A DNA stretch of 64,000 nucleotides from NCBI GenBank assembly GCA_013400975.1, contig WBMZ01011745.1, positions 45,542 through 109,541 on the forward strand, given 5' to 3'. The first letter of the stretch is position 1. The number at the start of each line of letters is the position of its first letter. A program made the position numbers and the translations under genes. The notes beneath the pieces are model-generated. The model ran no database searches. It was not told the DNA's origin and worked only from the letters and a program-made list of their open reading frames with translations. This stretch comes from Atrichornis clamosus (lineage: Eukaryota > Chordata > Aves > Passeriformes > Menuridae). Below are positions 13,951-51,300 of this stretch, piece after piece.

Positions 13951-15067
13951 TGATGTATTAATTGCAGGGCAACAACAAAAAGTGACCACAAAGATAAACA
14001 TGAAAAGGGTTCTGTTCATCCCTTGCTGCCTCTGAACGTAATCATGTCCCTAGTGATAATGTAATGGTGACTTTTTCATCACTGACACATACTCCTTCAG
14101 GTCCACTGGTGGCAATGGTTTTTTGGTTTTGCTTTTTTTCCCCATCAGGGTTTTAAAGACATAATTTTGTATGTCTATATAATATGTTAATGTTTTAAGC
14201 AATTCTAACAGAAAATTAGAAAAAATAACAAAAAAAGTCAGACTAAACAGAGATGTAATCAAGTAATGCAAGAGTGGGACTAGAAGCAGAGTTTGCAATG
14301 GGAGCCTCAGACAGAGAAAATGCAAATCCTGAGGCCTAAAGAAGGAGGAATTCTGTTTTGCATCCATCTTAAATCCTGTCATTGTCATCCATACACCTGA
14401 CAGTGTACCCGAGGAGATCTAAAATCAGAAACCAAAAGGGGTAACTCCTCAGCTTCTGCAGAAGGAAGGGGAACTCTGGTTAACTTAAACCCTTTAAATA
14501 AATGTCAGGTTAATTGCATTCACTCACAAGGTGGTCCAATGACTAGTGCACAAACCTGGGGGAGCCAGAAAGCAACACGTTTTGGGGCAGTTAAGGAATT
14601 GGTTGACCTGGTGCTATCACTTTGTTCTGCCTGTGCCTACATGTGGTAAAACAAAATGGAACTCCTTGTCTCCTCTGTTAGAAGAGGGTTGCCAGACTTA
14701 AGGAAATGCTGTAAAGAACATGGAGGTCAACAGGTGGAAAATGCTGGGGGCAGTTACAAGCTTCAGAGTTTTACACAGGAGCAAAATGCATGGTCATATT
14801 TTACCTGTCAAAGCTGGCTTTTCTTAAAAAAATAGGAAATCTCAAAGGAATTGGCTAGAGAAGAGGAACATTCATCTTCTCTTGGTATTGTATTTGAAAG
14901 GCTTTAACTGCATAAGCTTTCCTGACACTTGCCAAGTCTATCTTTGGACAAAAAATTAAGATTCTTGTCTTTTTTGAAGGAACAGGTGGCAGCATGTGGA
15001 AATCTTTTGTTGTTAAATTTTAGTCATGGTTCCTTTTTTTCCTTTTCTTTCCTTTTCCCATCTGCAG

Positions 15068-39547
<24,480 letters not shown>

Positions 39548-40795
39548 CAAACACTCTTCACATGGACTCTGTGATGATGCCATGAACTGCGCTACAACCC
39601 TCCTTGCTTTCATGACCCTGGGAAAAAAAACAGTGTGATGAAGCACCCTTCACAACACCATGTATGTGCCTTGTGGGAGGAAGGGGTGTGGGGACATGCC
39701 CTGGGGTGTGAGCAAACTGCTGGACTTCTTACAGACTGACTCTGCGCCACAGTGGCTGCTCAGCTTGGCAGCAGCAAAATGCCCACACATTTATTTGGCG
39801 GGGATGGTCTTAATCTCACAGAGCAGCTTGGCCTGTAGCAGGTGCTTGGACAGGTGCTGCAGTTTTACCAGATGGGCACTCAACACCCAAAACAGGTGAG
39901 GTCTCTTTTTGGGGGGTGGGTAGGGAAGATGAGGGGGAGAGGCAGAGATGCTAAAGAAAGTGGTGTCAGCACTTCAGACGTAGAGCATACAGCTTGTGCA
40001 AGATCCTTTTGGCCAGAAGGACCAGTTACAGCACCTAGGCTGTTAGTCTCACCCTGACATCTGTCATGACAGTAAGCATCTAAAATTGTGCCAAAGCAAA
40101 TGTTTCAGTTCTCTTAAGCACCATTTAACTCTGATCCTGCAAGCATAAGATGGCTTGGCTGCACCCTGTGTTAGAAACGCTACCATGAACTCAGACCCTG
40201 GCTGGTCTTCCCAGTTCACTACCTGACTGAGCAATACAAATTTATATACTTGTTCTCATGAAACTTCCTTCCACTCCCCACATGGAGCTGCCTCATCCAC
40301 TACCAGTTGCCCAGGAAGGAAGTCGGGACACTTCTACAGCTGTAATTCAGACGTAAAAGTTTAGGGGGCAGTTGTTCTCTAGCCGCTCAGTTTGTTTACA
40401 GGAAGACAGAATGTCAAAAACATCTGCAATCTCTCCCTTTCAACTCATGCAACTAACAACCTGGTATAAAGGATATGCAGCGTAGAGCCATGGTTTGTCT
40501 AGCAGAAGCTAATAGCAAATTGTTTTGATCAATATTAAACTTGTATTAAATGCACTTACCTCTACTTGCATTTTAAAAGGCTTCTTGTAAATACAAGCTA
40601 TAATTTATTGCACTTGTCACTGTATATTCATTGTGCTGTATCATTTATAGAAAGACTGCTTTTTAAAAAAGTTTTTATTTAGAAAAAATCTCAGTGTAAA
40701 CAATTGTACCACTTTGATTTTATACAAGAAACTCATGAGATTGTGCTTCACTAGAAAGTTGTTAAAAACGTAATAAAGGCTTCCTGTAAGGCAGA
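39548..40795 (+). other. BMP6: BMP6 3' UTR
   Basis: Sequence after the BMP6 stop up to just past the first good poly(A) signal. It is non-coding and becomes AT-rich in its last 400 bases (TATTTA, ATTAAA-like motifs). The exact end is an inference from the hexamer position. Confidence 0.7.
40772..40777 (+). terminator. BMP6: BMP6 poly(A) signal AATAAA
   Basis: Canonical hexamer in the context acgtAATAAAggc, about 1.23 kb after the stop codon and followed by cttcctgtaag. It is the first canonical AATAAA on the + strand after the stop, so it is the best candidate for the main cleavage site. Confidence 0.65.
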
Positions 40796-42201
40796 AGTAT
40801 ACATGTTGATCCAATACATCTGCCAGTACAACACTTAGCTTTCACTGTGGCTTTTTCACCTTCACACATTTTCAGATCGAACAGAATCAAAACTTCTGGA
40901 CAGAGAGTGAAGTACCAGGAAAATTCACTGCTTTAAAAGTTCATTGATGTTTTGCCTTTTTTTTTAATAAAAAAGAAAAGCAACCCAACCTACTCCATAT
41001 GATGGACAAAACCCAGCATCTTGACAGATTAGTCAAATGAGCCTGTACCCATCCTCATTCCATGAGTTTCTGTGCACATGAGATAGTAGAATTCAGTCCT
41101 TAGTTTGCTGTTCCTTTGCATCATGACAGTCTCTGCAATGTAAATTCTTTGGCTTTCAATTCAGTCTAACATGGAACATCTTATGCACCAAAGAATAGAT
41201 TCATATATAATCCAAGGCCCCACAAAGTGTGTGGTCCTAGCATTCAAACTTATCAATGCTTGAAGCTTGGAAAAAGGTTAAGGCTCAAGAAGAGGGGGGA
41301 ACTATTTTACACTACTGTAGAACAGCTGAATGGGAAAAAAATATTAAACATTGTACTACTTGTCCTCTAAGTACTCTGACTAAGGAGCAGGCCAGCACAA
41401 TGTCTGAATTCAGGTGGGGGTAGGAAACATGTCGTCAGCTCTGAAGTCTAACTGATCATTTACCATTAATGGAGCAATTATAACAGCACCTATTTTTTCA
41501 CTCTGGCTCTATAGAAGTAGAGCATAGTTGTGCCTCTGGAGCTGGATGGCAGCAGCCGATGAAAATCCACCTGACACATACCCTATGGCATCAGTAATGT
41601 TCAGGCACGTGTTACAGTACCATCACTTTCATTATGGCTAGACCTCCCATGCTGAGAGGATTAACAGGAAACAACCAGCTCATGGTGGCCTGGTATCTTC
41701 CAAAGGTGTGTGTGTTTTCAGCCTTTCAGCAGCTGCATTAAGACAAATAGGGTTTAAGTACAGTTGTAGAGGCAGAAGTGACTCACAGCTGTAGCTTTTG
41801 CCCTTCTAGTAATGGTGAGCAGTTTGCAAGGATTGCTTTTCAACCAAATCTAACCTGAAGACAAAAATATTCTGCTGCTGCCCTTCAGTTGATGTATTTT
41901 GGTCTCAAAGGAAACCATTTACACATCATTGTGGGAACGCAGAAAAGCAGCACAACTACCAGTGCTGAAAATACCCTTGATTTGCACAGTAACTACTTGT
42001 TAGTTTTCCTTCACACACAGAGTGGCATGTCTTTAACACACACACAAGGGGAAGATACCAATGTTTACTACATTCAATTTCCTAGAAACAAAGAAACAAA
42101 AAAAGCCCCACCCCCCAAATACACTATTTGAAAATTAGCAAAGATAGGAATCCCTCAGCTACTGTACAAAGACAGCCAGGGACAGAGCATCCAGACTTTT
42201 A
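40796..42201. other. Tail-to-tail interval between BMP6 and TXNDC5 (probable TXNDC5 3' UTR)
   Basis: No coding exon recognised. It lies between the inferred BMP6 3' end and the TXNDC5 stop. Part of it is probably TXNDC5 3' UTR on the minus strand. Candidate minus-strand poly(A) hexamers are AATAAA overlapping the stop (42198-42203), ATTAAA at 40963-40968, and two inside the BMP6 3' UTR: AATAAA at 40674-40679 and AATAAA at 40604-40609. Confidence 0.55.
40963..40971. terminator. Possible bidirectional poly(A) signal between BMP6 and TXNDC5
   Basis: A T-run joined to AATAAAA reads AATAAA on the + strand (40966-40971) and ATTAAA on the - strand (40963-40968). It could serve as a distal signal for BMP6 and a signal for TXNDC5 whose 3' UTR would be about 1.2 kb. 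The surrounding low-complexity A/T makes chance likely. Confidence 0.3.
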
Positions 42202-42324
42202 TTACAATTCATCCCTTGCCTGACGCAAGACAAAGCTATGCAGTGATTCCAGGTCTCTTGTTCCATTGTGTTCACTGACTTTCTTTCCACCTCGGAAAAG
42301 GAGAAGTGTAGGATAACCACGTAC
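42202..42324 (-). CDS. TXNDC5: TXNDC5 exon 10, terminal coding exon with RDEL
   Basis: The acceptor is gccttttgaag. The exon reads [20 protein letters not shown], then the last helix and ARDEL, followed by TAA. The C-terminal RDEL replaces the KDEL found in human TXNDC5 and should still bind KDEL receptors. The stop codon overlaps an AATAAA hexamer. Confidence 0.96.
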   Translation of the reverse strand, partial: VRGYPTLLLFRGGKKVSEHNGTRDLESLHSFVLRQARDEL

Positions 42325-45300
42325 CTTCAAAAGACACACACAAAAAAGAAACTTGCTATTAATGTTCAAATGTGTATCCATCACTCATATTTACCTGATT
42401 CTGAAAAGCCATCAAACCCCTCTAAAACAATAAGCTATTTTAATTTAAAAAACCCAAACCCACAGCAGAACTTTGGCAACCTGCAATTTCTGAATGTTTT
42501 TAAGAGAATGGGGTAATACATGCTCATTTAGGCTCTTGGAACGGCAGCTCCAGCTCTGTCTTCAATTGTCTGCCTACCAGCACTGAAAGATGCATCAGAT
42601 ACCACAGGACTGCCTTGGTGCTTTCAGAGGGAGAGGTTTCTTAAAGTAGGGACTTCTTCAGCTTTGTCCGATAATGAGAATGACCAAGTCTGAACAAACA
42701 GTTCAGGAAGGAAACAGTGTCATCAGGTGCTCTTCTGAACTGCCTCTTTTGAGCTAACAGAGAACACAGCTGTACTGCCACCAGGCTCCTGGAATACAGC
42801 AGCCAGTTGGGCTGCATCCTGGAGCCGCCAATATTTGGTACCAAATACTATCCCTGTTAATTTTAGACCTTTCACACTTACAGAAAATCTGTTGCAGACG
42901 TTACGTTCCACAGTGCAGTCAACTTCTGCTATTTTGACATCAGTCAAACCTGGAAATTGCTCTTTGGCAAGGTTCTCCCAGGTTGGAGCCAAGTTCTTAC
43001 AGTGACCACACCTAGAAACAAAAGAGCGAGATTTGTTTAGCAGATACACTTTCCAGTTTATCTCTACTGTCTTGCTGCAATTGCTTTAACTAGCTGCCTT
43101 TCCTATCCCCTAAAGATTTGGCCCTCCAAATCCCTTGCACTGTTATGTCAGTAAATGAACTAAGAAAACAAGTGATTTTATTTAAGCTAAGCAATGAAGT
43201 ACTCTCTGGCCTTTGTTAGCCTTGCCTAGAATGGTATTCTAGATGTCAGTGCACTAACATTTTACCCCACAGAGGAATATGAAGCCAAATAAAGACAAGC
43301 ACAGAGAATATTTAACTGGGGGGAAAAAAGATCTCTTGGAAACAAACATGCTTTTAGGAAGACACAGAATGTCTGCAGTACAAATTAAGTTTTCAGGTAG
43401 CATATGCCAGTTATGGTAAATCTTCATAGCCTGAGTTTAATTAGTTAAGTGAGATTTTAATTTCCCTGTTAAATGTATTCCAGTTTCTAATGGCTTCCTT
43501 GACCAATGCATAGTAAAGCATTCATATTGTTTATATTTTGAACTTGGCTTAGACAAGTTCCTAATGTGAACTTCTTACTGCCTTCAAGAAGAATTCCCAA
43601 AGCACTTTAGACTTTAAAGCTGCATTGCTCATTCTGTTCTAACCCAGCTGCACCTTAATTGGGTTATTAAAACAGCCCCATAATTGCCTCGAGGCTGGAT
43701 CAGGGCATTTACGAAAATAATGAAAGATGTCTCAGTAAAAGTTTTCTTAATGCAAGCCAGTGTATATTTAAACCACCTTGTTAATACACAGTGACAGTAT
43801 AAAAGCATTTCTGACCATGCACAAAAACGATTAGAACAAGATGATTTTATGCTTACTATGCAAGTTAACATTAATATTTATCCAAAACTAACTGAAAGAC
43901 AGAACTAGCAAGCAACATAATAGTGTTTGCTGAGCCCTACATAAGTTAATCTGCTTGGAAGAGAATAAGGTCATTTATATGCAGAGCACTACAAGTGCAT
44001 ACACAGCCTGACTTTCAGAGCTAAAACTAGGATACGAGCTGCATAAATGTAGGAAGCGTTCTCCTAAACGGTGGCTGTGGTTTAAGGCACATCGGTTTAA
44101 GGACTGACATATTGGTTTAAGGACTTGTCTCTACATCTGAACCGTTTCCCAGCCTGCCATCCAACACTGATCTGTGAGATCCAGCAGCATCCCATGAGAA
44201 TCTCACAAGATGAGGAGATGGCATTGTTAATAAAAATCTAATCAAAAAGGGAGCATTTCTTGATCTCAAACTTGTCCATATAAAGTTGCTCCAGATAATG
44301 AACTACTAACTGCCAATAAGCCCTGGGTTCAGAAATCAGACTGGAAACTGCTGTGAGCACAGGTGCCCCAGCCAGTTCTGCTGGGCACAGATTCAATCTA
44401 AGTCCCTCACAGAGTACAGAGGGAGGAAAGAGCAGCAAACATGAAGGAGTGTCCGTGCTATGGGCAGGGTATTTCTTAACCCAGTGGTTAAGGGCTGATA
44501 CTTGCTCACATCCTAAAGCAGATCCTTCAGATGGAAGAGAGCATAGAAGTGGTTCTCAAGCAGCAAACCACAGTGTGGTGAAAAGGCTGACAACACTGGA
44601 AAAGCTGGCAGCATTGAGCTTACATGAAACGAAATGTTCCCAGGTACTTCTTGCCTACGTTAATAAACACATTCATGCCTACTGTCAACTGGCAATATTT
44701 TGATATGCCTGAGCACTTTTAAATATGGGTTGCATTTGCTTGTGTCACTTGTAATGGGGCTTTTCACCACCCCAAACAAAAGTTTCAGATTTTATATACT
44801 GTGTTAATGGAATGGCTAGTGACGAAATCAGAGATCTGTTATCCTTCACACAGTGAAACACAGCTTAATTTTGATCTCTCCCCCTACACTAGGCTTCCTT
44901 CTATTGGCTAAGAGACCAGGCAGTGGATGAAAAAGACATCATACAGGTTTTATTAAATTCAATGGAGGCACAAATAAGATGAATTCTATAAACCAGGTAG
45001 AGAACCATGAAACTTTCTCCCAGAAAGGGAATAGTAAGAAAAAACTGGAAATATTTGTTCTACGAGTTTGTAATACTGAGGTCCTACCCCAGCTGGGGTC
45101 CCGGGCTCTGCTGGATATACCAGTAATGGCAGATGCCAGATAGGACACTACTTTCATTCTCCTCTCCAGGGCCTTCCATTGGGTGTCTACACCTACACCA
45201 TCTGCATTGGACACTTCCTTGGGCCACTATAAGAACAGACTACATGAACGTACACTCTTCAGAACATCTTAAAATTGTCACTTGTGCAAATCAGTTTTTT

Positions 45301-48300
45301 GACTCTTATTTGAAGAGTACCAGGCAATTATCGACAGCTCACCAGTCTGTATCAAAACTCAGGTGCTCAAGTGAGGCTTCCAAGCAAGGCTGGTTGTGGC
45401 TGGAGCAGGCCCAAAGGCCAGCATCCTCTCCTTTCTCAACACAGGAGACATGCTCCCCTCACCTTACCCTAATCCAGGCAGAGAAGCATGCTGAGCCTGC
45501 AAAGAAAGTTCCACTCTCCTTGTCCCCCGGCATCACCTGGAGGCTGGCATGGTAAAGCTTCTGTGTCAGCCTTTCCACAGAGAGGCATCCCAAGAGAGCT
45601 AAACCAGATCGAGCTTTTTTTTGCTGCAACTCTTGCCAACACACACATTCTTCAGTTAACTCACAGTTTAGATTGAGACAACAAATACAGTCCTACAACT
45701 CAAAGACCTACAGCAACTAATGCACTTACAGCTTAGACCAGCAATAATCCTGAAGAACAACAGCTGCAAACTTCTTACCATGGAGCGTAGAATTTAATAA
45801 AGGTGATCCCCCTGGCAATGGTTGCATCAAAGTCTTTTTCAGAGAGAGAGAGTACTGCAGCCTGCTCCAAAAAAAAGAAAAAAAAAAAAAACAACAGAAA
45901 AAAAGTGACATTTTTTTGTATATACAACATCAACCTATTGAACTTTTACCTACCTAAAAGGGAAACTGAAATTGGAAAAGATAATATTAATGGTAATATA
46001 AACAAGAGTAGCAGCAGCAGACCTGACTTTTACCTCTCAGCTACTTTCCTCCCTTAGAGAGATGTAGAGAAAAGCATATTTTATACTGAATCTCATCCAT
46101 AACTGGAGAAACAAAACTTTCCTATTTTCAGGGGGTTTGCCTGTATCCAAATTTTCAGTTATTGTAAAAAATCACCTGAAGTTTAATACACTGTGTTTCA
46201 AGGAACTCCCTTAGAGGAGTTGGCTCCAAGCACGTAATGGCCATCTGGGATTTTACTGAGGTATTCGAGGCTCACGAGTGATGCCTCAACAGCTGTTCTC
46301 CCTGTCCGCTCCATCGCTGCACGGCAGGCACAGAAGAAACTGTTACCAGAAACACAGATCTGCCTGTCAAGAGGACATGGTAACACCACACTTGCATGGA
46401 TGCCAGGAAGTGGTTTTGCTCCTGATAATACCAGGAGCAAGGGAGTGATGGGAGGAGAGCACGCTGGAATGAAAACTTCATTTTTTGTGTGAGACTCTTA
46501 AGGGTGGGGAGGACTAAAATCAATCAAATAAATAAATAAATCTCACACCTTTAAGAGCTTCAATGTCACATGAAAGTACAAGAAAAACAAGACCACAACT
46601 GACAGTATTATCAATTCTACTTTAACCCTGGTAAGTTTTATGAAGTCAAAAATAAATTTGAAATTCCAAATTATCCAGTACCTTTACACATTTCTTTAAA
46701 TAACTCTCTGTTCATGGAATTATTTAATTAAGTTGAAGTGTTACTACCTCTAAATAATTATTTAGAAATTAGAAATCATACTTTTATACTTTCTAATTAT
46801 TATAATAATGAAAAATAATTAAATAAAGCAAAAGTAAGCAGTACATAAGTATTCTTCTAGTCTAGGTTTCCTAAATGGATATCTAAAACTGATCTTCCAA
46901 ACATAACATACAATCTAAGGTGCAAAATCTGAAAACCCCATAAGTAACATCTTCCCCATGATTCACACAGTAAAACAAATTTTAAAGATCTGTAGGTTAC
47001 TATCAGAACAGCAATGTGAACTATATAACCACAAAAATAAATTTAATATCAGATAGCTCAATTTTCACTTGATGTCTTGACATCTAATGCAAACACATAA
47101 TCTGAGCATCTGCTGGTCACACTACCTTAATCCACCTGGATCATTTTTGAATGATTTTAGCCATGTCTGGCAGGAGAGGAGTCTCATGGACATAAAGGTA
47201 CAGCTTCTGTAAAAGGGGTGGTAAGTACTTGGACTAGGTAAGACATGGGAGAATCCAAGTAGGGGCCCAACACTGGGACATAAATTTGGAGTCAGAATTC
47301 ATTGCTTTTGCTACTTGTTGGTACCAGCTGGCCCCTTGTTTCAAAATTCTTTAAAACAAAGCCAAAATCAAGGGGTCTGAAGATGAGCGACCAAGCAGTC
47401 GCGGCAGCCAAAGCACCAATGTAAAGCTGTAAGGACAAGTTGAGTCCTACACTATGTCTATTACTATTTGGCAAAAAAACCCCTGATAATCCTTTCCTGT
47501 TTGTGTGTGTGCTGGTGAAGGCAAGGCATAAGTGGGAATTTGCGTCATGTGTGGTTTGTGTTATTTCTATAAAAATGGAAAGGCAACTAATTACTTTTGG
47601 CATTGTACTAACACCAGCTCGTTAGGATCTTCCAAATATGAGGTCAATTAAAAAAAATAAAATTGAAGTGTATGAAAATTGCCAATCTATGTGGTCTGTA
47701 ATGTTTGGTAAGCCACTTTATGCAAGATGGATAATGCTGCTGGAAAAGTCTACTGAGAAAGGTAATAATCTCCTGTGAGAAGCTGCATAGAAACTGTATT
47801 TATATTAATAATATTGATGCTTAATTACTTAAATTCATTTTACATCACAAGGGAGTGTAAATCCCTGTCCCTTATTTTCTAGGCAGGAAGTATGTTGTCC
47901 ACATTTCATGAAAAATTATGCTTGAAAACCATCCCTAATTTCTCAGCCTCGCTAATTTTTCATTCATCTCCAAGAAAGATGGCAGATGAAATGCCAAAGG
48001 GATTTGAAAAGCCAGAAAACTAAATGACATGAACTACAAATACACAACGGCTATTTCTGTCGAGTCCTTGGCATCATTTATAAGCCTGTAGCTCCTACAA
48101 CCAAGATTAGAGTAAGTCTCCAAACCCAAGGAGTTTTCTTGTCACGGGACACATTACCTTACCATTTCTAGACTGGTCTTCACAATCTTTGTTTGTTCAT
48201 TGTTTCTGCAGATAGATCTCTAAGTACAGGACCCTGGCGTTTTTTAGGGGCTTAACAGCATGCACCATCCTTCTGGGTTCATGTGGGAATCTTTCAAGGA

Positions 48301-51300
48301 ATGTTCATCTCTACAGTGATGAAATATGCTGTCATAGAGACCAAGGTGCCAGCAGTTCCATGGACCAAAAAGAACACATTTATGCCTGTGTCTGAACAAT
48401 TTATTGCAACCATAAAATAGGAACCAGATTTCTTTTTCCTTCTCCAATTTATCAGGTTAGTAAAAGTATCCTTAGGATTTATGATCTGATTCCACTCATT
48501 AATTACTAAAAAACTAACCAGGAAAGTATTTGATACAGTTTATATCCAGAAATTGTCAAGATACCAGAGGGAGAAAAATACTTGGAAGGCTGACACAGGC
48601 TGCTAAAACAGTCTGAACACTTAACACTGCTGCAGAGTGCAGGAGCACCTACCTCAACATGGCTGGGTTCTGCAGGTGGCTGTGGGTCTTCAGCAGGTGG
48701 CTGTGGGTCTTTTTCTGATGGTGGCTCTTTCCCAGAGCTCTGTAGTTGGGAGTCCACATATTCCTTTAAGGAATCGAAGTCCCTCTTCCCTTTGTACTGG
48801 TCACCCTACAATGATCAAATAGTTTGTGCAACCTTGTATATGCAGCTAATGTAACAAATAAATAACTACCAGAAAAACGTAAGATTGCCAAGAGTAAATA
48901 CATAAAGAATAAATATTATGATCTAGTTCCTAAACCTGAGTGTCCATTGATTCCTCCCAGAGTATCTACTACATCTAACCAAGATGGGTGGTGTGATGCC
49001 AGACTTCAGTTATGACAAAGGGGATGAAAGTGTTACAGACAACAAGGCTGGGTGACTGAAGCAGTTCTCCTCCTCTCCCTTACTGAACAGTATCATAGCA
49101 GCCAGAGATTTTCAGGAATTTCTGGGCCAGATTACTGGAAAGCCGTTGAGGTTGTTTAGTGCTTTTTCAAGCATGCTGTAGCAGCCCATGGAGGAACATG
49201 TGATTGTGGTGGCAGTATGCCACCAGGGAATACCACACTGCCAGTGGAGAAAAGAGTTTGATGTCAACTGAAATATATTGTTCAGACTAATGGCTGAGGT
49301 TCAGCTTTAGCAAATACAACAGCAGTGATTTTTTTTCTTTCACTGCGCTCTTGATTCAAATAACTCCAAGGAATTCAAACTTCAATTATTACAGAGAGTC
49401 AAAATAAGTTGAGCTTGTAAAGAAAAAACACAGCTAATATTTTTAGATCAAGATAATATGGTTCTGACAAAGTATCTTGCCATCTGAAAATATCTGAAAA
49501 ATAAAAGCAAAGGAGGTGGAAAACCATTCTGAAGAAACAGTAGAACACTTTCCATTCTTATGCCTCATGTCACATACAGACAGAAGTTTAATTAACTGAA
49601 AACCTCTAGCCTTGGACATGCCACCATACTTGATTTGAGCACTTCCTCAGCTTCCAGTTGTGCTTCTGACACGAGCTTTGGGAGGTCACAGGGCTGCATA
49701 CTCATGTGAATCTAGTTGGGATTCAAAAATGCAGGGGCTGCTTCATTTAAATTCCCTGGAGTATCTGTTCTTATAAGGATGCTTATACAAAACCCGTTTT
49801 TCTTTAGAGTGCCAGAAAATTGCTGAAAGCAAAGGCCTCTAAACTGGATGGAGTAGCAAAACTTACATCTCTGATATTGTAAATGTTCAAAAAGGAATGC
49901 AAGATCAATGGGACAAAAAAAACAAATCCCCCAAAACTTAGTAGGTAAGAGCTAGAACTGTATTTCTTGGTTCTCCTCCAGCCCTGTTTTTAATATCCAT
50001 TGAATATGTTTAATTAATCTTGAAATTGTGAAATATATTATAAATATAACACTACCATTTATAATATGCTTATTTACTGCTGTTTATGTATGTGATATTT
50101 ATAAATATTTTATTTTCCCCTAACTTCAGAATACTGTAGTTCCTTGAATTGCTGCAAGGAAAAATGTCAACAGGGCCCACAGGATTCTCACTCACAGTGT
50201 CATGTGAAATGTTCAGAATTATAGGAAGGAAAATTTGCATCTCTAGACACCACTCAGCAGATGGGCACCACTTACAGATGAGAACCTTCTGATACACATT
50301 GTGAAAATTACATGCTTTATTATTATTTCTATTTCAGTTATGTTTTTGTGTTCCATAGAAAGTAAAATATTACCATCAAGTAAACCCAGAATTCTCTCAC
50401 ACAGTAGCATAACTGGAGATACTGCTTACAGATTTATGAATGTTATACCAGTTCTTTTTGCAAAATACAGACAGTAAAAGCCTCTAACTTTTACCTGTGG
50501 ACAAAGTCTACCTCTTCCAATACCCAAATGAACCTCCAACATTTTTTCTCACACAAGCAGACTTTTGTATACGTCCACTTGATCTTTTTTTTCCAGAATG
50601 AAAGCATAGTCCAAATATTATTCAGATAAAAACCCAGTGTGATCTTTTGCTGAACTTGCAGACTCACCTTTTCACCATTCCTAAACCAGAGGAGTGTGGG
50701 ATAACCACGAACTTGGGCTTCAGAGCAGACTTCATAATGCTGCGTACAGTCAACCTACATTTTGAGAATAAAACCCCAAACTATTCAGTGCCTAAAATAA
50801 ACATACAACGGGCATCACAGCCTTCCTCTTTTAAAATCTCAGAAAAATACAGGAAAAAGCAATACATGGCTTGGCAAAACTCAGTACCAAGTACTGTCTT
50901 GAGAATGATTATGTCTGCCTTCCAAACAGCAGCTTGGTTGTATAATTGGGAGGCTCTGTGTGTGTTTGATTTATTTTTTTTTTAAAGAGGGATTGGTGAG
51001 GGAGGTATGGCTAGAAGGAAGTAGTAGCAGTTGCAAAGAACAATGCAGACATAATAAAACATTTCAATTAAAAAGTACTTGGTATTCTCAGCTAATAAAA
51101 TCAGTGCATGGACAATGAGACAAAAAACATGAATGGGAGAGAGCTTTAAAGTGAAGACATATTGGCTCAACCATTTTTTAAAAGACTACTCTTTAAAGAC
51201 TTCAGAAGACATGTCAACAGCTAGCAAGTTAACTTTTTTCCAAGGGAACTGCATAGCAACATTCAATTCTAATATGTCATAAACCAGTCTGTAAAGTTAC

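Larger units (their letters stand above)
1..15067 (+). other. BMP6: BMP6 intron 1 (3' part)
   Basis: Intronic by inference, because exon 2 begins at 15068 and no splice-compatible exon lies to its left in the window. No real coding gene was recognised. The stretch contains homopolymer runs (T at 4430-4442, A at 11801-11814), a 28-bp tandem duplication at 10448-10506 and a MIR-like SINE at about 13800-13950. AT-rich stretches around 2650-2840 and 7700-7930 look non-repetitive and could be conserved elements, but nothing in one sequence proves it. Confidence 0.8.

Noticed and set aside
45779..45854. Exon 8 of TXNDC5 starting at the inner AG (ctgcag|TACTC)
   Set aside because: It would need one leftover base from exon 7, but exon 7 ends in phase 0 at GAG|gtaggt; the outer AG restores the frame and gives [10 protein letters not shown], which fits the family.
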